DNA of 40,715 nt from NCBI GenBank assembly GCA_001626925.1, contig LUOR01000035.1, positions 1-40,715 of the forward strand, in the 5' to 3' direction. Positions 28,540 through 36,710 of the stretch are shown here, piece after piece. Position 1 is the first letter of the stretch, and every line of letters starts with the position of its first letter. The DNA is from Moraxellaceae bacterium REDSEA-S32_B1 (GTDB lineage Bacteria > Pseudomonadota > Gammaproteobacteria > Pseudomonadales > Moraxellaceae). The position numbers and the translations under genes are program-made. A model generated the notes under the pieces. That model made no database searches and was not told where the DNA came from. It saw nothing but the letters and a program-made list of their open reading frames with translations.

Positions 28540-30492
28540 ATGTTGTATACCAAGATTCCTACGCAACGACCTCATACTCCACTTTTAGATAGCGTTGATT
28601 ATCCAGCACAGTTGCGTCAGCTTTCTGTTGATCAGTTGGCGACTTTGGCTGATGAACTGCGTCACTATCTTTTGTATGCAGCAGGTCAAAGTGGTGGGCA
28701 TTTTGGTGCGAATTTGGGTGTAGTTGAGCTCACAGTTGCCTTGCATTATTGTTTTAATACGCCACATGATCGTCTGATTTGGGATGTCGGTCATCAGGCG
28801 TACGCGCACAAAGCATTGACAGGTCGTCGTGAGGCGTTGACTTCGATTCGTGCGCAAGATGGATTGGCGGCATTTCCTACCCGAGAAGAATCCGAATATG
28901 ACACTTTTGGCGTCGGACATTCTTCCACAGCGATTTCAGCGGCGCTCGGTATGGCACTTGCCAGTCGCTATCAAAATCAACAACGTGAATGTATTGCTGT
29001 AGTCGGCGATGGCGCAATGACCGCAGGTATGGCGTTCGAGGCGATGAATGATGCTGTGGCGCATCAAGCCGATGTACTGGTCGTGCTGAATGACAATGAT
29101 ATGTCGATCTCATGTAGCACAGGTGGTTTTGCCAAGCATTTAGCAGCGATTTGGAAAAGTGGGCAGTCGGTTAGCTTGGATGCGCAAGGTCAAGTGGCGA
29201 TCTTACCTCATCCTGAGTGGACATATACCTCTCGTCTACATGATGCAGCAACCGACGCTGCAGATAATCTCTTTAAAGCATTGGGTTTTGAGTATTTTGG
29301 ACCTTTTGATGGGCATAATCTTGAAGAGCTCACGCAAGTTTTAAATGCCGTCAAACAGCGAAAAGGGCCTCGTTTACTTCATGTTTATACAAAAAAAGGC
29401 AAAGGCTTTGAACCTGCCGAAGCTGATCCGATTGGCTATCATGCCATTACTAAAATTAATCCAAATGTCAGCACATCTGTCCCAGTTAAATCTGCTAAAA
29501 AATATTCTGATGTATTTGGTGATTGGCTCTGTGATGAAGCCAATCTAGATCAACGCCTTTTAGCGATCACACCAGCGATGTGTGAAGGCTCGGGCATGGT
29601 TGAGTTTGCTAAACATTTTCCACAGCGTTTCTTTGATGTGGCGATTGCAGAACAACATGCGGTCACACTTGCTGCAGGGATGGCGTGTGAAGGGTTAAAA
29701 CCAGTCGTTGCAATTTATTCGACCTTTTTACAGCGTGGCTATGATCAGCTGATCCATGATGTGGCACTGCAAAATCTTGATGTCACTTTTGCGATTGATC
29801 GTGCAGGTTTGGTCGGAGAAGATGGACCAACCCATGCTGGGGCGTATGATTATGCTTATATGCGTACTGTGCCAAATATGGTGATCCTTGCACCAAAAGA
29901 CGAAAATGAATGTCGTCAGATGTTGCACACGGCTTACCATTATCCAGGCCCTGCGGCGGTGCGTTATCCTCGTGGCACAGGTGTAGGTGCAGAGATCATT
30001 ACAGAGATGTCGATCTTGCCACTTGGGCAAGCGGAAGTCGTTGCTGAATATGGTACTGCGCCGTATGCGGTATCTATTCTCGCTTTTGGTAGTCGAGTTT
30101 ATCCATGTATGGCAGTTGCAGAGCAATTGGCTGAACAACTTAATATTGCGGTTCGTGTGGTGAATATGCGCTATGTCAAACCGATTGATCATCGCATGAT
30201 TCAGCAATGTGCCTTAGACAGCGACCTACTGGTTACCGTTGAGGAACATGCAGTGATGGCGGGTGCAGGCAGTGCGGTCAATGAAAGTTTGATTGCACAA
30301 GCCTTGTCTGTGTCATGTTTGAATATCGGCTTGCCTGATCAGTTCTTAGCGCAAGCCACGCCTGCACAAATGCTTGCCAGTGTTGGGCTCGATGAAGTCG
30401 GTATTTTCCATCAAATCAAACAGCATTATCAGTCGCTCACAGAGCAAGCTGAACACGATAAAATTTCAGCTAAAGTTTTTGCTTCGCAATAA
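28540..30492 (+). CDS. dxs: 1-deoxy-D-xylulose 5-phosphate synthase
   Basis: This 650-residue thiamine diphosphate enzyme joins pyruvate and glyceraldehyde 3-phosphate to give DXP, the entry step of the MEP pathway. Motifs are [11 protein letters not shown] (about 50-60), the ThDP/metal site [15 protein letters not shown] at 156-170, and [14 protein letters not shown] [18 protein letters not shown] with its catalytic Glu. A transketolase C-terminal domain follows. The N-terminus [17 protein letters not shown] supports the ATG at 28540. Its ribosome binding site is weak (AAGG about 12 bases upstream). Confidence 0.97.
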   Translation: MLYTKIPTQRPHTPLLDSVDYPAQLRQLSVDQLATLADELRHYLLYAAGQSGGHFGANLGVVELTVALHYCFNTPHDRLIWDVGHQAYAHKALTGRREALTSIRAQDGLAAFPTREESEYDTFGVGHSSTAISAALGMALASRYQNQQRECIAVVGDGAMTAGMAFEAMNDAVAHQADVLVVLNDNDMSISCSTGGFAKHLAAIWKSGQSVSLDAQGQVAILPHPEWTYTSRLHDAATDAADNLFKALGFEYFGPFDGHNLEELTQVLNAVKQRKGPRLLHVYTKKGKGFEPAEADPIGYHAITKINPNVSTSVPVKSAKKYSDVFGDWLCDEANLDQRLLAITPAMCEGSGMVEFAKHFPQRFFDVAIAEQHAVTLAAGMACEGLKPVVAIYSTFLQRGYDQLIHDVALQNLDVTFAIDRAGLVGEDGPTHAGAYDYAYMRTVPNMVILAPKDENECRQMLHTAYHYPGPAAVRYPRGTGVGAEIITEMSILPLGQAEVVAEYGTAPYAVSILAFGSRVYPCMAVAEQLAEQLNIAVRVVNMRYVKPIDHRMIQQCALDSDLLVTVEEHAVMAGAGSAVNESLIAQALSVSCLNIGLPDQFLAQATPAQMLASVGLDEVGIFHQIKQHYQSLTEQAEHDKISAKVFASQ

Positions 30493-30536
30493 TTTCATTG
30501 TATTCAAAAGTTCAATTTTTTCATAAAAATTTCTAC

Positions 30537-30566
30537 TTCACGAAAATGCCTAAAGTTTGCTAGAAT
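30537..30566 (+). promoter_or_regulatory. Putative suhB promoter
   Basis: TTCACG at 30537-30542 and TAGAAT at 30561-30566 with an 18-base spacer; the -10 box is extended by TGC. It lies 70 bases before suhB. The -10 box falls inside the spacer of the 11-bp inverted repeat at 30545-30584. Confidence 0.45.
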
Positions 30567-30592
30567 ACGCAGGCTTTAGGCATTATTCTTTT
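30545..30592 (+). terminator. Inverted repeat after dxs, possible terminator
   Basis: AATGCCTAAAG (30545-30555) pairs perfectly with CTTTAGGCATT (30574-30584) over an 18-base loop. The T-rich ATTCTTTTT follows. It could terminate dxs, but the long loop and imperfect T-tract make it uncertain; it may be an operator around the suhB -10 box. Confidence 0.45.
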
Positions 30593-30636
30593 TAATCTGT
30601 ATTTTCTCATCTGTAATTATTCAAGGTCGGTGCTCA

Positions 30637-31473
30637 ATGGAACCTATGGTGGTGATGGCTGCTCGTGCGGCGCAATTGGTCGGTGAAGAGCTTTTAAAGG
30701 CGCATAAAAATCGCCATATGCTCGATTTGCAAGTCGAAGAAAAGGGCATTGATGGACCAGTCACTCGTGTGGATCGTTATCTTGAACAGATGATTATTGA
30801 TACATTAAAACGTAGTTATAAAAATCATAGCTTCCTCGGCGAAGAGTTTGGCTACCAAGAAGGCAAAGGTCACGATGCTGATTGGTGTTGGATCATTGAT
30901 CCGCTTGATGGTACGCAAAACTTTATTAATGGTTTTCCTCATTTTTGTATTTCGATGGCTGTACAGCACAAAGGCGTCACACAACATGGCGTGATCTATG
31001 ATCCTGTGCGTGATGAGCTGTTCTCTGCAAGTCGTGGTCGTGGTGCGATGCTCAATCAACGTCGTATCCGTGTCAATGTCAAAGACAGCCTTGACAATAC
31101 TTTCCTTGCGGTCGGTCATCCTTTCAAATCTTTACGTGGTGAAGAAGTGGTATCACATGCGGAAGAGCACTTTGCATCTTTACTTGCAGTGACGAAAGCG
31201 GGTGCACAAATTCGCCGTGCAGGTTCTGCAGCACTTGATTTAGCCTATGTGGCAGCAGGTCGCTTTGATGGTTTCTTTGAAGTGAATCTCAAGCCGTGGG
31301 ATATCGCAGCAGGTGAGTTATTGGTACGTGAAGCTGGCGGTACGGTAGTGGATGCACGTGGTGGACAAGATAGTCTTGATAATGGTCAAGTCTTAGCGTG
31401 TTCATTAAAGTTATTAAAACCATTGATGAAAACCGTTGTTCCTGCGTGGGGCGATGCCGTGAAAAGCAAATAG
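30637..31473 (+). CDS. suhB: Inositol monophosphatase family protein SuhB
   Basis: This 278-residue member of the lithium-sensitive phosphatase family corresponds to SuhB, which in E. coli is an inositol-1-phosphatase and part of the rRNA antitermination complex. Metal ligands are in FLGEEFGYQEG (Glu at about 69-70), IIDPLDGTQNFINGFPHF (Asp88, Asp91) and LKPWDIAAGELLVREAGG (C-terminal Asp). The gene follows dxs by 144 bases, has its own likely promoter, and ends before a bidirectional terminator. Confidence 0.93.
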   Translation: MEPMVVMAARAAQLVGEELLKAHKNRHMLDLQVEEKGIDGPVTRVDRYLEQMIIDTLKRSYKNHSFLGEEFGYQEGKGHDADWCWIIDPLDGTQNFINGFPHFCISMAVQHKGVTQHGVIYDPVRDELFSASRGRGAMLNQRRIRVNVKDSLDNTFLAVGHPFKSLRGEEVVSHAEEHFASLLAVTKAGAQIRRAGSAALDLAYVAAGRFDGFFEVNLKPWDIAAGELLVREAGGTVVDARGGQDSLDNGQVLACSLKLLKPLMKTVVPAWGDAVKSK

Positions 31474-31496
31474 TTGCAAAATTAATATTAGAAAAG

Positions 31497-31534
31497 AAAA
31501 AACGCATGCGCTGTTGAGATCATGCGTTTTTTTT
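31497..31534. terminator. Bidirectional terminator after suhB
   Basis: AAAAAACGCATG (31497-31508) pairs with CATGCGTTTTTT (31521-31532), with a 12-base loop. A runs and T runs flank it on both strands, so it serves suhB and the minus-strand gene ending at 31578. Confidence 0.88.
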
Positions 31535-31577
31535 ATGGCTGATTTTTATGATTGATTTTATGGCTAGAATTGAACGT

Positions 31578-32270
31578 CTAGAAAAGCACTTTATAGATAA
31601 AAATAATGATCGCCAATGCAATCAGCGGATTTAAAAATAAATACACTTTTGAAGCTTGAGTAGCTGGTGCGAGTTCTACGGTTTGATTTGCGTTTTGATG
31701 CGCATGATCATAGTCTGTTGGATGTGCATTATGTTGTGCATTTTGATTAATCATTTGGCTAAACTCCTTCATCACCTGTTGGCTATCAACGGCTTGTTCT
31801 GCTTCAATGTCTTCTGCACGTTTGTTCTCAGGTTGTCCAATACTATCCCAAAACCAAGCATCAGCATGGACTTGTAGCCAATGCTGTTGACCATTAATTA
31901 ATTCAGCGATGCCACTTTGCCCAAGTGAGGCACTTTGATCGAGATGCTGAAGCTCTTGCAAAAAGATTTGCGCAATATCGTGGTTGGTAGACTGAAGCTC
32001 AGGTTGAATCGGGGCAAAATACTGCTGTGCTTTTTCTTCGTTTTGAATGTGGGAATAAGTACGTGTAGAAAGTGGTTCTACATCTTGATTTTGTATCTGC
32101 GCATAGACAGCGTCTGCATTTTTCTTCTGTGCAGAAATGAGCTCGGCTACTTGAAATGCCAAGAGATGCGTTACAAATTGCTTGCGCTCAGCTTTTGCCT
32201 GAGATGCCAAAAGCTGAGGTTGTTGCTGTTCGACCTGCTGTCCGATATAGCTGACAAAATCAAATGCCAT
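31578..32270 (-). CDS. Tail-anchored protein of unknown function
   Basis: I do not recognise this 230-residue protein. It has no signal peptide, a Gln/Glu/Ala/His-rich helical cytoplasmic part, and one strong hydrophobic helix at the extreme C-terminus (about 209-230, VYLFLNPLIALAIIIFIYKVLF), so it is probably a C-terminally anchored inner-membrane protein. The middle holds HWLQVHADAWFWDSIG, which is the most structured-looking part. AAGGA stands a few bases before the ATG. It begins 26 bases after sspB on the same strand and is likely the third gene of an sspA-sspB transcript, followed by a terminator. Confidence 0.8.
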   Translation of the reverse strand: MAFDFVSYIGQQVEQQQPQLLASQAKAERKQFVTHLLAFQVAELISAQKKNADAVYAQIQNQDVEPLSTRTYSHIQNEEKAQQYFAPIQPELQSTNHDIAQIFLQELQHLDQSASLGQSGIAELINGQQHWLQVHADAWFWDSIGQPENKRAEDIEAEQAVDSQQVMKEFSQMINQNAQHNAHPTDYDHAHQNANQTVELAPATQASKVYLFLNPLIALAIIIFIYKVLF

Positions 32271-32296
32271 GAGATGTCCTTCTTGTTTTATTACCG

Positions 32297-32728
32297 TTAA
32301 TCTAACACACGTAGTGATGGTTTTTTCTTATTTTCATCAGTTTTTTCAGACTGATCTTGCTCTGCATTGGGTAGTGCGTCTTCCGAAAGGACTTGATTCT
32401 CATATTCTTTTGGATCAAAGAATAAGCCCTGACCATTTTCACGGCTATAAATCCCAAGTACCGCAGACATCGGTACATAGATTTCTTGAGGGACACCGCC
32501 AAAACGTGCACTAAAGTAAATCGCATCATTGTCTATCTGAAATTGATGTACCGCATGCGGCACGATATTCAGTACGATTTGCCCATCTTTGACGTGTTGC
32601 GTTGGCACCTTGACATAACTTTGCGTCGCATCTACCAACAGATAAGGAGTTAGCTGATTGTCACAAATCCACTCATATATTGCACGAGCAAGATAGGGGC
32701 GGGTTGGGGTCAAGTTGGCATCGGTCAT
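32297..32728 (-). CDS. sspB: ClpXP adaptor SspB
   Basis: This protein of 143 residues delivers ssrA-tagged polypeptides to ClpXP. The N-terminal fold block RPYLARAIYEWICDNQLTPY and IYFSARFGGVPQEIYVP match the substrate-binding domain. An acidic, flexible linker follows, then a C-terminal LRVLD that matches the ClpX-binding tail of SspB proteins. The ATG at 32728 is chosen because AAGG lies at the right distance; the GTG at 32737 belongs to that leader. It starts 10 bases after the sspA stop, so the two are co-transcribed. Confidence 0.93.
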   Translation of the reverse strand: MTDANLTPTRPYLARAIYEWICDNQLTPYLLVDATQSYVKVPTQHVKDGQIVLNIVPHAVHQFQIDNDAIYFSARFGGVPQEIYVPMSAVLGIYSRENGQGLFFDPKEYENQVLSEDALPNAEQDQSEKTDENKKKPSLRVLD

Positions 32729-32738
32729 GTGTAGCACC

Positions 32739-33404
32739 TTAGTTATTGAAAAACTTTAAATAATCACTATACCGTGAAAGCTCTACTTGTGTCATGGATT
32801 GTTTAAAACTGTCACGATTAAAAACACGTTTACAATAAAGCAAAAGCGCTTTGCTGTGCTTATTTGAGATGGAGATTCCGACTGATGGTAATCGCAGTAA
32901 CAATGGCGCAAGACTACAATCTAAAATTGAAAATTGATCAGACATAAAGTAGTTGGAATGTTGAAACAAGCGACTCAGATTAATGATCACATCTTGAAGC
33001 TCTTGCTCAGCCTTTTTCTTATCGAGATCGCTTAGTTGTTCAGGATGACGTAACAGTTGATCGGCATATTTAAACCAATCTTGATGAATGCGCCATAACA
33101 GTTGTTTTTGCTGTGCTTTTTCGGCAGGCGCATCTGAGAATAGACGGTTTTGTCGATAACGATCATCGATATATTCATTGATAATGAGATGATGATATAG
33201 CTTCGTTTGTGGATCAACCAAAGCGGGCAATGAGCCGTAGGGATTGATTTGGGTTAAGTCTTCAATGTCGCTGTCTTCGACCAAAATAAGTCGGTATTGG
33301 ATACCTTTCTCCGCCAAGATCAGACGCGTGCTGTGGCATTGGTAATCATTATTATGGCTATACAGCGTAATACCATGAAAATGCGGAAGGTCTGAGTTGG
33401 GCAT
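32739..33404 (-). CDS. sspA: Stringent starvation protein A (SspA)
   Basis: This 221-residue protein has a glutathione S-transferase fold and in E. coli binds RNA polymerase and changes transcription during starvation. The N-terminal thioredoxin-like domain shows ITLYSHNNDYQCHSTRLILAEKGI and INPYGSLPALVDP; the helical C-terminal domain follows. It is the first gene of the sspA-sspB-unknown group. In many gamma-proteobacteria sspA follows rplM-rpsI; that neighbour is missing here. Confidence 0.92.
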   Translation of the reverse strand: MPNSDLPHFHGITLYSHNNDYQCHSTRLILAEKGIQYRLILVEDSDIEDLTQINPYGSLPALVDPQTKLYHHLIINEYIDDRYRQNRLFSDAPAEKAQQKQLLWRIHQDWFKYADQLLRHPEQLSDLDKKKAEQELQDVIINLSRLFQHSNYFMSDQFSILDCSLAPLLLRLPSVGISISNKHSKALLLYCKRVFNRDSFKQSMTQVELSRYSDYLKFFNN

Positions 33405-33761
33405 AAAACCAATGACTAAAAGATAAAAATCACTATTTTACCCAAAATTTGATGCTGACTAAAGTCATGTATTTATTTTCATTTAATGGAAATATTTTTT
33501 GTACGATATTCGCTTGTTTTCTGAACGAAAATAACACAGACTGCTTTAAGTTGACAGAAGTAGTCAATTAGTAATAAATAATTGCAATAATATCAGATGG
33601 ATTGTGGTGTTACATAAAAAAATTACTATTGTGATTATGCGGAAATCATCTATAATGTTTGTTAAGTAAATCACTGTTTTTATATTTTTTGGTAAGCTTG
33701 GCTTAATACAAACTTAAACTGTGATTAACTTTTTCATTATTTCAATATAGGGTGTTAGATC
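33405..33761. other. Divergent intergenic region between sspA and the Roadblock locus
   Basis: This 357-base AT-rich stretch has no gene I can support. It carries the promoter region of sspA (leftward) and of the Roadblock/GTPase locus (rightward). Besides the promoter at 33629-33656, a TTGACA lies inside an inverted repeat TTGAC...GTCAA at 33551-33567, possibly a second -35 box or an operator. Confidence 0.55.
33629..33656 (+). promoter_or_regulatory. Putative promoter of the Roadblock/GTPase locus
   Basis: TTGTGA (33629-33634) and a perfect TATAAT (33651-33656) with a 16-base spacer. Transcription from here would give a leader of roughly 100 bases before the first gene. Confidence 0.55.
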
Positions 33762-34118
33762 ATGGCAAAGATTTCATTGGAACAATTGTCGAGTATTGAT
33801 GGGTTTGTTGCTGCTGCATTGGTTGATACCGATAGTGGCTTAGCTTTAGCGACATTAGGGTCGGGTATTGATTTGGATTTGGCTGCAGCTGGAAATACGG
33901 AAGTAGTTCGTGCTAAACGTAAAGTTGCAGCTGCTTTAAATTTGAATGATAATATTGAAGACATTTTAATTACATTGGGTAAGGCGTATCATATAATTCG
34001 CCCATTGGAACGTAATGATGCTTTGTTTTTGTACATCGTTTTAGATCGTTCAAAATCAAACTTGGCTTTGGCGCGCCATGAATTGAAAAGCTTTGAGAAA
34101 GGTTTAGATTTTGCTTAA
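33762..34118 (+). CDS. Roadblock/LC7-domain protein, MglB-like (first)
   Basis: This 118-residue protein is almost entirely one Roadblock/LC7 domain. The first strand and loop read [22 protein letters not shown], followed by [20 protein letters not shown] on the long helix and the strand [15 protein letters not shown]. Roadblock proteins dimerise and serve as partners or GTPase-activating proteins of small GTPases, as MglB does for MglA. It is the first of four co-directional genes; the other three lie past an intrinsic terminator. It has no signal peptide and should be cytoplasmic. Which GTPase it binds is inferred from the neighbour at 35188. Confidence 0.88.
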   Translation: MAKISLEQLSSIDGFVAAALVDTDSGLALATLGSGIDLDLAAAGNTEVVRAKRKVAAALNLNDNIEDILITLGKAYHIIRPLERNDALFLYIVLDRSKSNLALARHELKSFEKGLDFA

Positions 34119-34140
34119 GCAATTTCGAATGTAAATTTTC

Positions 34141-34174
34141 CCCATAATTCATTTTTTGAGTTATGGGTTTTTTT
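34141..34174 (+). terminator. Internal terminator after the first Roadblock gene
   Basis: CCCATAA (34141-34147) and TTATGGG (34161-34167) form a stem with a 13-base loop that can pair further (TC with GA). Seven T residues follow at 34168-34174. It is a strong intrinsic terminator form 27 bases before the next start codon, on the plus strand only. Confidence 0.85.
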
Positions 34175-34200
34175 ACTTGTATCTGATGCTTGGTGAGTTT

Positions 34201-35178
34201 ATGGTAGCTAAAAAATCAATATATTTGGCTGTATTTGGTTTAAGTCTGCGTGATTTGAATAACTTGAAAGAGCAGATTAGAAAAATTATTCCGAGTAGTG
34301 TGAATATCTGTTGGTCTAATGTGGCAGAGCCAAAACTACAAGCATTATTAATTAATGAAACCTTCTTCGATTCGCCAAGTATTCAAAATCTTATCAAAAC
34401 GCATAATTTGAGTGTATTGAGAATAATTAGTCGGTCAGAGAAGAATAGCATCATTGAAGCAGATAAACTTTATTTACCGATTATAAATACTTCGCCATTA
34501 GAAAATTGGTTTGCGAATAATATTTTATTTGATGAAGAAGTACGGTTTTTAGAAACTGAATCGTATAAAAGTCCAGTGCAAGTAAAACCTCAAGTGAATA
34601 GTGCAGAGTTTTTTAAAGAGTTATTGAGTCCAAGTAATGGCTTAATTCAATTGTTTGATCGTCATGGTCGATTGGGTATAGCAGATACTCGAAAACAAAT
34701 TTTTTTTGAAGATGAAAAGCGGACTCTGAAATTTACCGACGGTTCTTTAAACTTTACATATGCAACTATGAGTGATGCAAAAAGCACAGAAGGTAAAAGA
34801 CAATTTGATTTGTTATTTTGGCTATGGACTATTCTGTGGAAGTCTCCAGATTATTTAGAATTAGCGCCTGAGGATGGATACTTTAAGTTGAAATTTTGGC
34901 CTCAGCCAGAAGATGGCTTTGATCGAAGGGATATTTTGAGGCTCTCTGCATGTTTTGCAGAAGGTGCGAATATTTCTTTAGTATCGGAACATGTGGATAT
35001 TTCTCACGATCGCGTTAGGCAATATATGATTGCAACGATTTTAGTTGGATTTGGAAACATGTCTAATAAAGCGGATGCGAAATTTACTATTCCTGAGGTG
35101 AGTAAAGTACTTGGTGGTGAGGAAGTAGGAATGGTTCGCAAGTTTTTTGGTGGTTTGCGTCGGCGTTTAGGCTTATAG
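34201..35178 (+). CDS. Unknown protein with C-terminal helix-turn-helix, in the GTPase locus
   Basis: I do not recognise a named family for this protein of 325 residues. Its N-terminal part (about 1-130) is a mixed alpha/beta region. A central part (about 135-235) holds LIQLFDRHGRLGIADTRKQI and two Trp-rich stretches. The C-terminal part has DRRDILRLSACFAEGANISL and VSEHVDISHDRVRQYMIATILVGFG (about 242-285), which reads like a helix-turn-helix as in DUF742-type partners, and ends in basic FGGLRRRLGL. The ATG at 34201 is chosen because GGTGAG precedes it; an upstream TTG would run through the terminator. It ends nine bases before the GTPase gene. Likely the effector or scaffold of the GTPase; this is inference. 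Confidence 0.75.
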   Translation: MVAKKSIYLAVFGLSLRDLNNLKEQIRKIIPSSVNICWSNVAEPKLQALLINETFFDSPSIQNLIKTHNLSVLRIISRSEKNSIIEADKLYLPIINTSPLENWFANNILFDEEVRFLETESYKSPVQVKPQVNSAEFFKELLSPSNGLIQLFDRHGRLGIADTRKQIFFEDEKRTLKFTDGSLNFTYATMSDAKSTEGKRQFDLLFWLWTILWKSPDYLELAPEDGYFKLKFWPQPEDGFDRRDILRLSACFAEGANISLVSEHVDISHDRVRQYMIATILVGFGNMSNKADAKFTIPEVSKVLGGEEVGMVRKFFGGLRRRLGL

Positions 35179-35187
35179 GATATATTT

Positions 35188-35727
35188 ATGGTTTTACATC
35201 AATATAAGATAGTGTTTGGGGGGTCAATGGGTGCTGGAAAATCTTCCGCTATTCAAGCACTTTCAGATATTCCGGTATTGTCAACAGAAGTACTAAATAC
35301 AGATGCTTCTGCACATCAAAAAATGCAAACAACCGTGGGAATTGACTATGGTGAAATCACTTTAGATGACGGTTTACAAATCGGCTTATATGGAACTCCT
35401 GGGCAAGATCGCTTTGATTTTATGTGGTCTGTAATCTCTAAGGGGGCAATTGGGGCAATTATTCTAATTGATCATTCTGGTCCAAATCCCATAAAAGACC
35501 TCGAGGTTTATCACAATGCATTCAAAGAGTACACAGATAATATTATTTTTGCAGTTACACATATAGATCAAAGGGCTGACCGTACCACTTCAGTTTATCG
35601 TGATTGGATATCTCGTCAAAACAAATTGTACCCATTATATTTTATTGATGGGCGCGAAAGAAAAGATGTGTTACTTCTAGTTGAATCTCTAATTTCTTCG
35701 GTTGAAGTCAAATTATCTAAATTGTAA
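35188..35727 (+). CDS. Small Ras/MglA-like GTPase
   Basis: This 179-residue protein is a single G domain. The P-loop is GGSMGAGKSS (11-20). A Rab-like switch I is QTTVGIDYGE at about 47-56. The switch II motif is GTPGQDRF at 69-76, in which the Asp of the usual DxxG is replaced by Gly but Gln73 is kept, as in the TxPGQ motif of MglA. The G4 position reads VTHID (123-127) instead of NKxD. It has no lipidation signal or membrane helix. It begins nine bases after the preceding gene, and the second Roadblock gene starts 21 bases downstream. By family it should switch between GDP and GTP forms under Roadblock control. Confidence 0.88.
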   Translation: MVLHQYKIVFGGSMGAGKSSAIQALSDIPVLSTEVLNTDASAHQKMQTTVGIDYGEITLDDGLQIGLYGTPGQDRFDFMWSVISKGAIGAIILIDHSGPNPIKDLEVYHNAFKEYTDNIIFAVTHIDQRADRTTSVYRDWISRQNKLYPLYFIDGRERKDVLLLVESLISSVEVKLSKL

Positions 35728-35748
35728 AAAAATGGATGAAAATCAAAT

Positions 35749-36165
35749 ATGTTTAATCATGTAAGTAGTCAACGCAAAGTTCCAGAAGAACTTTTACAGA
35801 TCGGAAAAGCTCAGATTAACGAAGTGTTAATAGGTGTCAGTGGTGTTCATTTTGTGATGTTATGTTCATCAGATGGATTTGAATTGGCTACTGTATATAA
35901 AAAAGAAATTCAAAATAGAAGTAAGATCGCAGCTGTAAGTAGCTCAATTTTGGCGATGGTTGCGGCATTTATCAATGAAATTAAGTTAGATGGCTGTCAA
36001 ACAATCACGTTAGATGCAGAAAATGGAAAAGTAGTATTGTCGACAGTGTCTACAGTTAATCATCCAATGATAATCGTAACCATGAGTGCTAAAGATGTTC
36101 TGCTTGGAAGTTTGTTACATTCTGTGAAAAGAGCCTCTGAGAATATCGCTAAAGCGGATCAGTAG
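35749..36165 (+). CDS. Roadblock/LC7-domain protein (second)
   Basis: This 138-residue protein has a short N-terminal extension (about 1-22) and one Roadblock/LC7 domain: GVSGVHFVMLCSSDGFELATVY, the helix KIAAVSSSILAMVAAFINEI, and the strands TITLDAENGKVVLSTV and HPMIIVTMSAKDVLLGSLL. Its sequence is clearly different from the first Roadblock protein of the locus (33762-34118), so it is not a recent duplicate. It lies 21 bases after the GTPase gene and may be its closest partner, with the first protein acting separately. recX converges on it 14 bases further on. Confidence 0.87.
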   Translation: MFNHVSSQRKVPEELLQIGKAQINEVLIGVSGVHFVMLCSSDGFELATVYKKEIQNRSKIAAVSSSILAMVAAFINEIKLDGCQTITLDAENGKVVLSTVSTVNHPMIIVTMSAKDVLLGSLLHSVKRASENIAKADQ

Positions 36166-36179
36166 ACTTATTTGAGTTT

Positions 36180-36680
36180 TTAAAAATCTTCATTATGATC
36201 TACATCAAATTGAATCACTTTAAAAATGACGTCCATACTGTAACCACGATATTGTAAAAATCGAATTTGTTTTGCTTTCAGTTTAGGATCGGTGGCAACT
36301 TCAGCACCATATTTTTTAACTTTTGTCGCTAATGCTTCAGCAAACCAATCGACTTCAGCCAAGTCCTCACTTGCTAACTCAGCATTTACTTTAATTTTTT
36401 GCAACTGTTGACGAATACGCTGAGGACCTCGTCCTTGTCGTAGATTGCTACGAACAACCATGCCTGCCATGCGTTCGTCACTTTGATAATTCTGATTAGA
36501 CAGCTCATCTAAAAGCGCATCAACCTCTAAAGCATCAGCATCTTTCTCTAAAAGTTTTAAACGAAGCTGTGCTTTGGAAAACTCTCTTTTTGCCAAATAA
36601 GCAAAAGCCAGCGAGCGCAAGCGCTGACCTGTTAAGGGCTTTTTGGTGGGCTGTTCAGAAGATTCCATATCGTTAAACAC
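36180..36680 (-). CDS. recX: RecA regulatory protein RecX
   Basis: This 166-residue protein contains the three-helix repeats of RecX, which binds and inhibits RecA filaments. Typical blocks are AFAYLAKREFSKAQLRLKLLEK, YQSDERMAGMVVRSNLRQGRGPQRIRQQL and the C-terminal KAKQIRFLQYRGYSMDVIFKVI. recA is not adjacent. The start may be GTG at 36680 or ATG at 36668; neither has a strong ribosome binding site. It is convergent with the Roadblock locus. Confidence 0.92.
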   Translation of the reverse strand: MFNDMESSEQPTKKPLTGQRLRSLAFAYLAKREFSKAQLRLKLLEKDADALEVDALLDELSNQNYQSDERMAGMVVRSNLRQGRGPQRIRQQLQKIKVNAELASEDLAEVDWFAEALATKVKKYGAEVATDPKLKAKQIRFLQYRGYSMDVIFKVIQFDVDHNEDF

Positions 36681-36710
36681 ATCAAGTCATTCAAAAAATG
36701 CGATTCAATT

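Noticed and set aside
33762..36165. The locus as a phage defence island
   Set aside because: No nuclease, protease, toxin or integrase gene is present, and the flanks are ordinary housekeeping genes; a regulatory GTPase module fits better.
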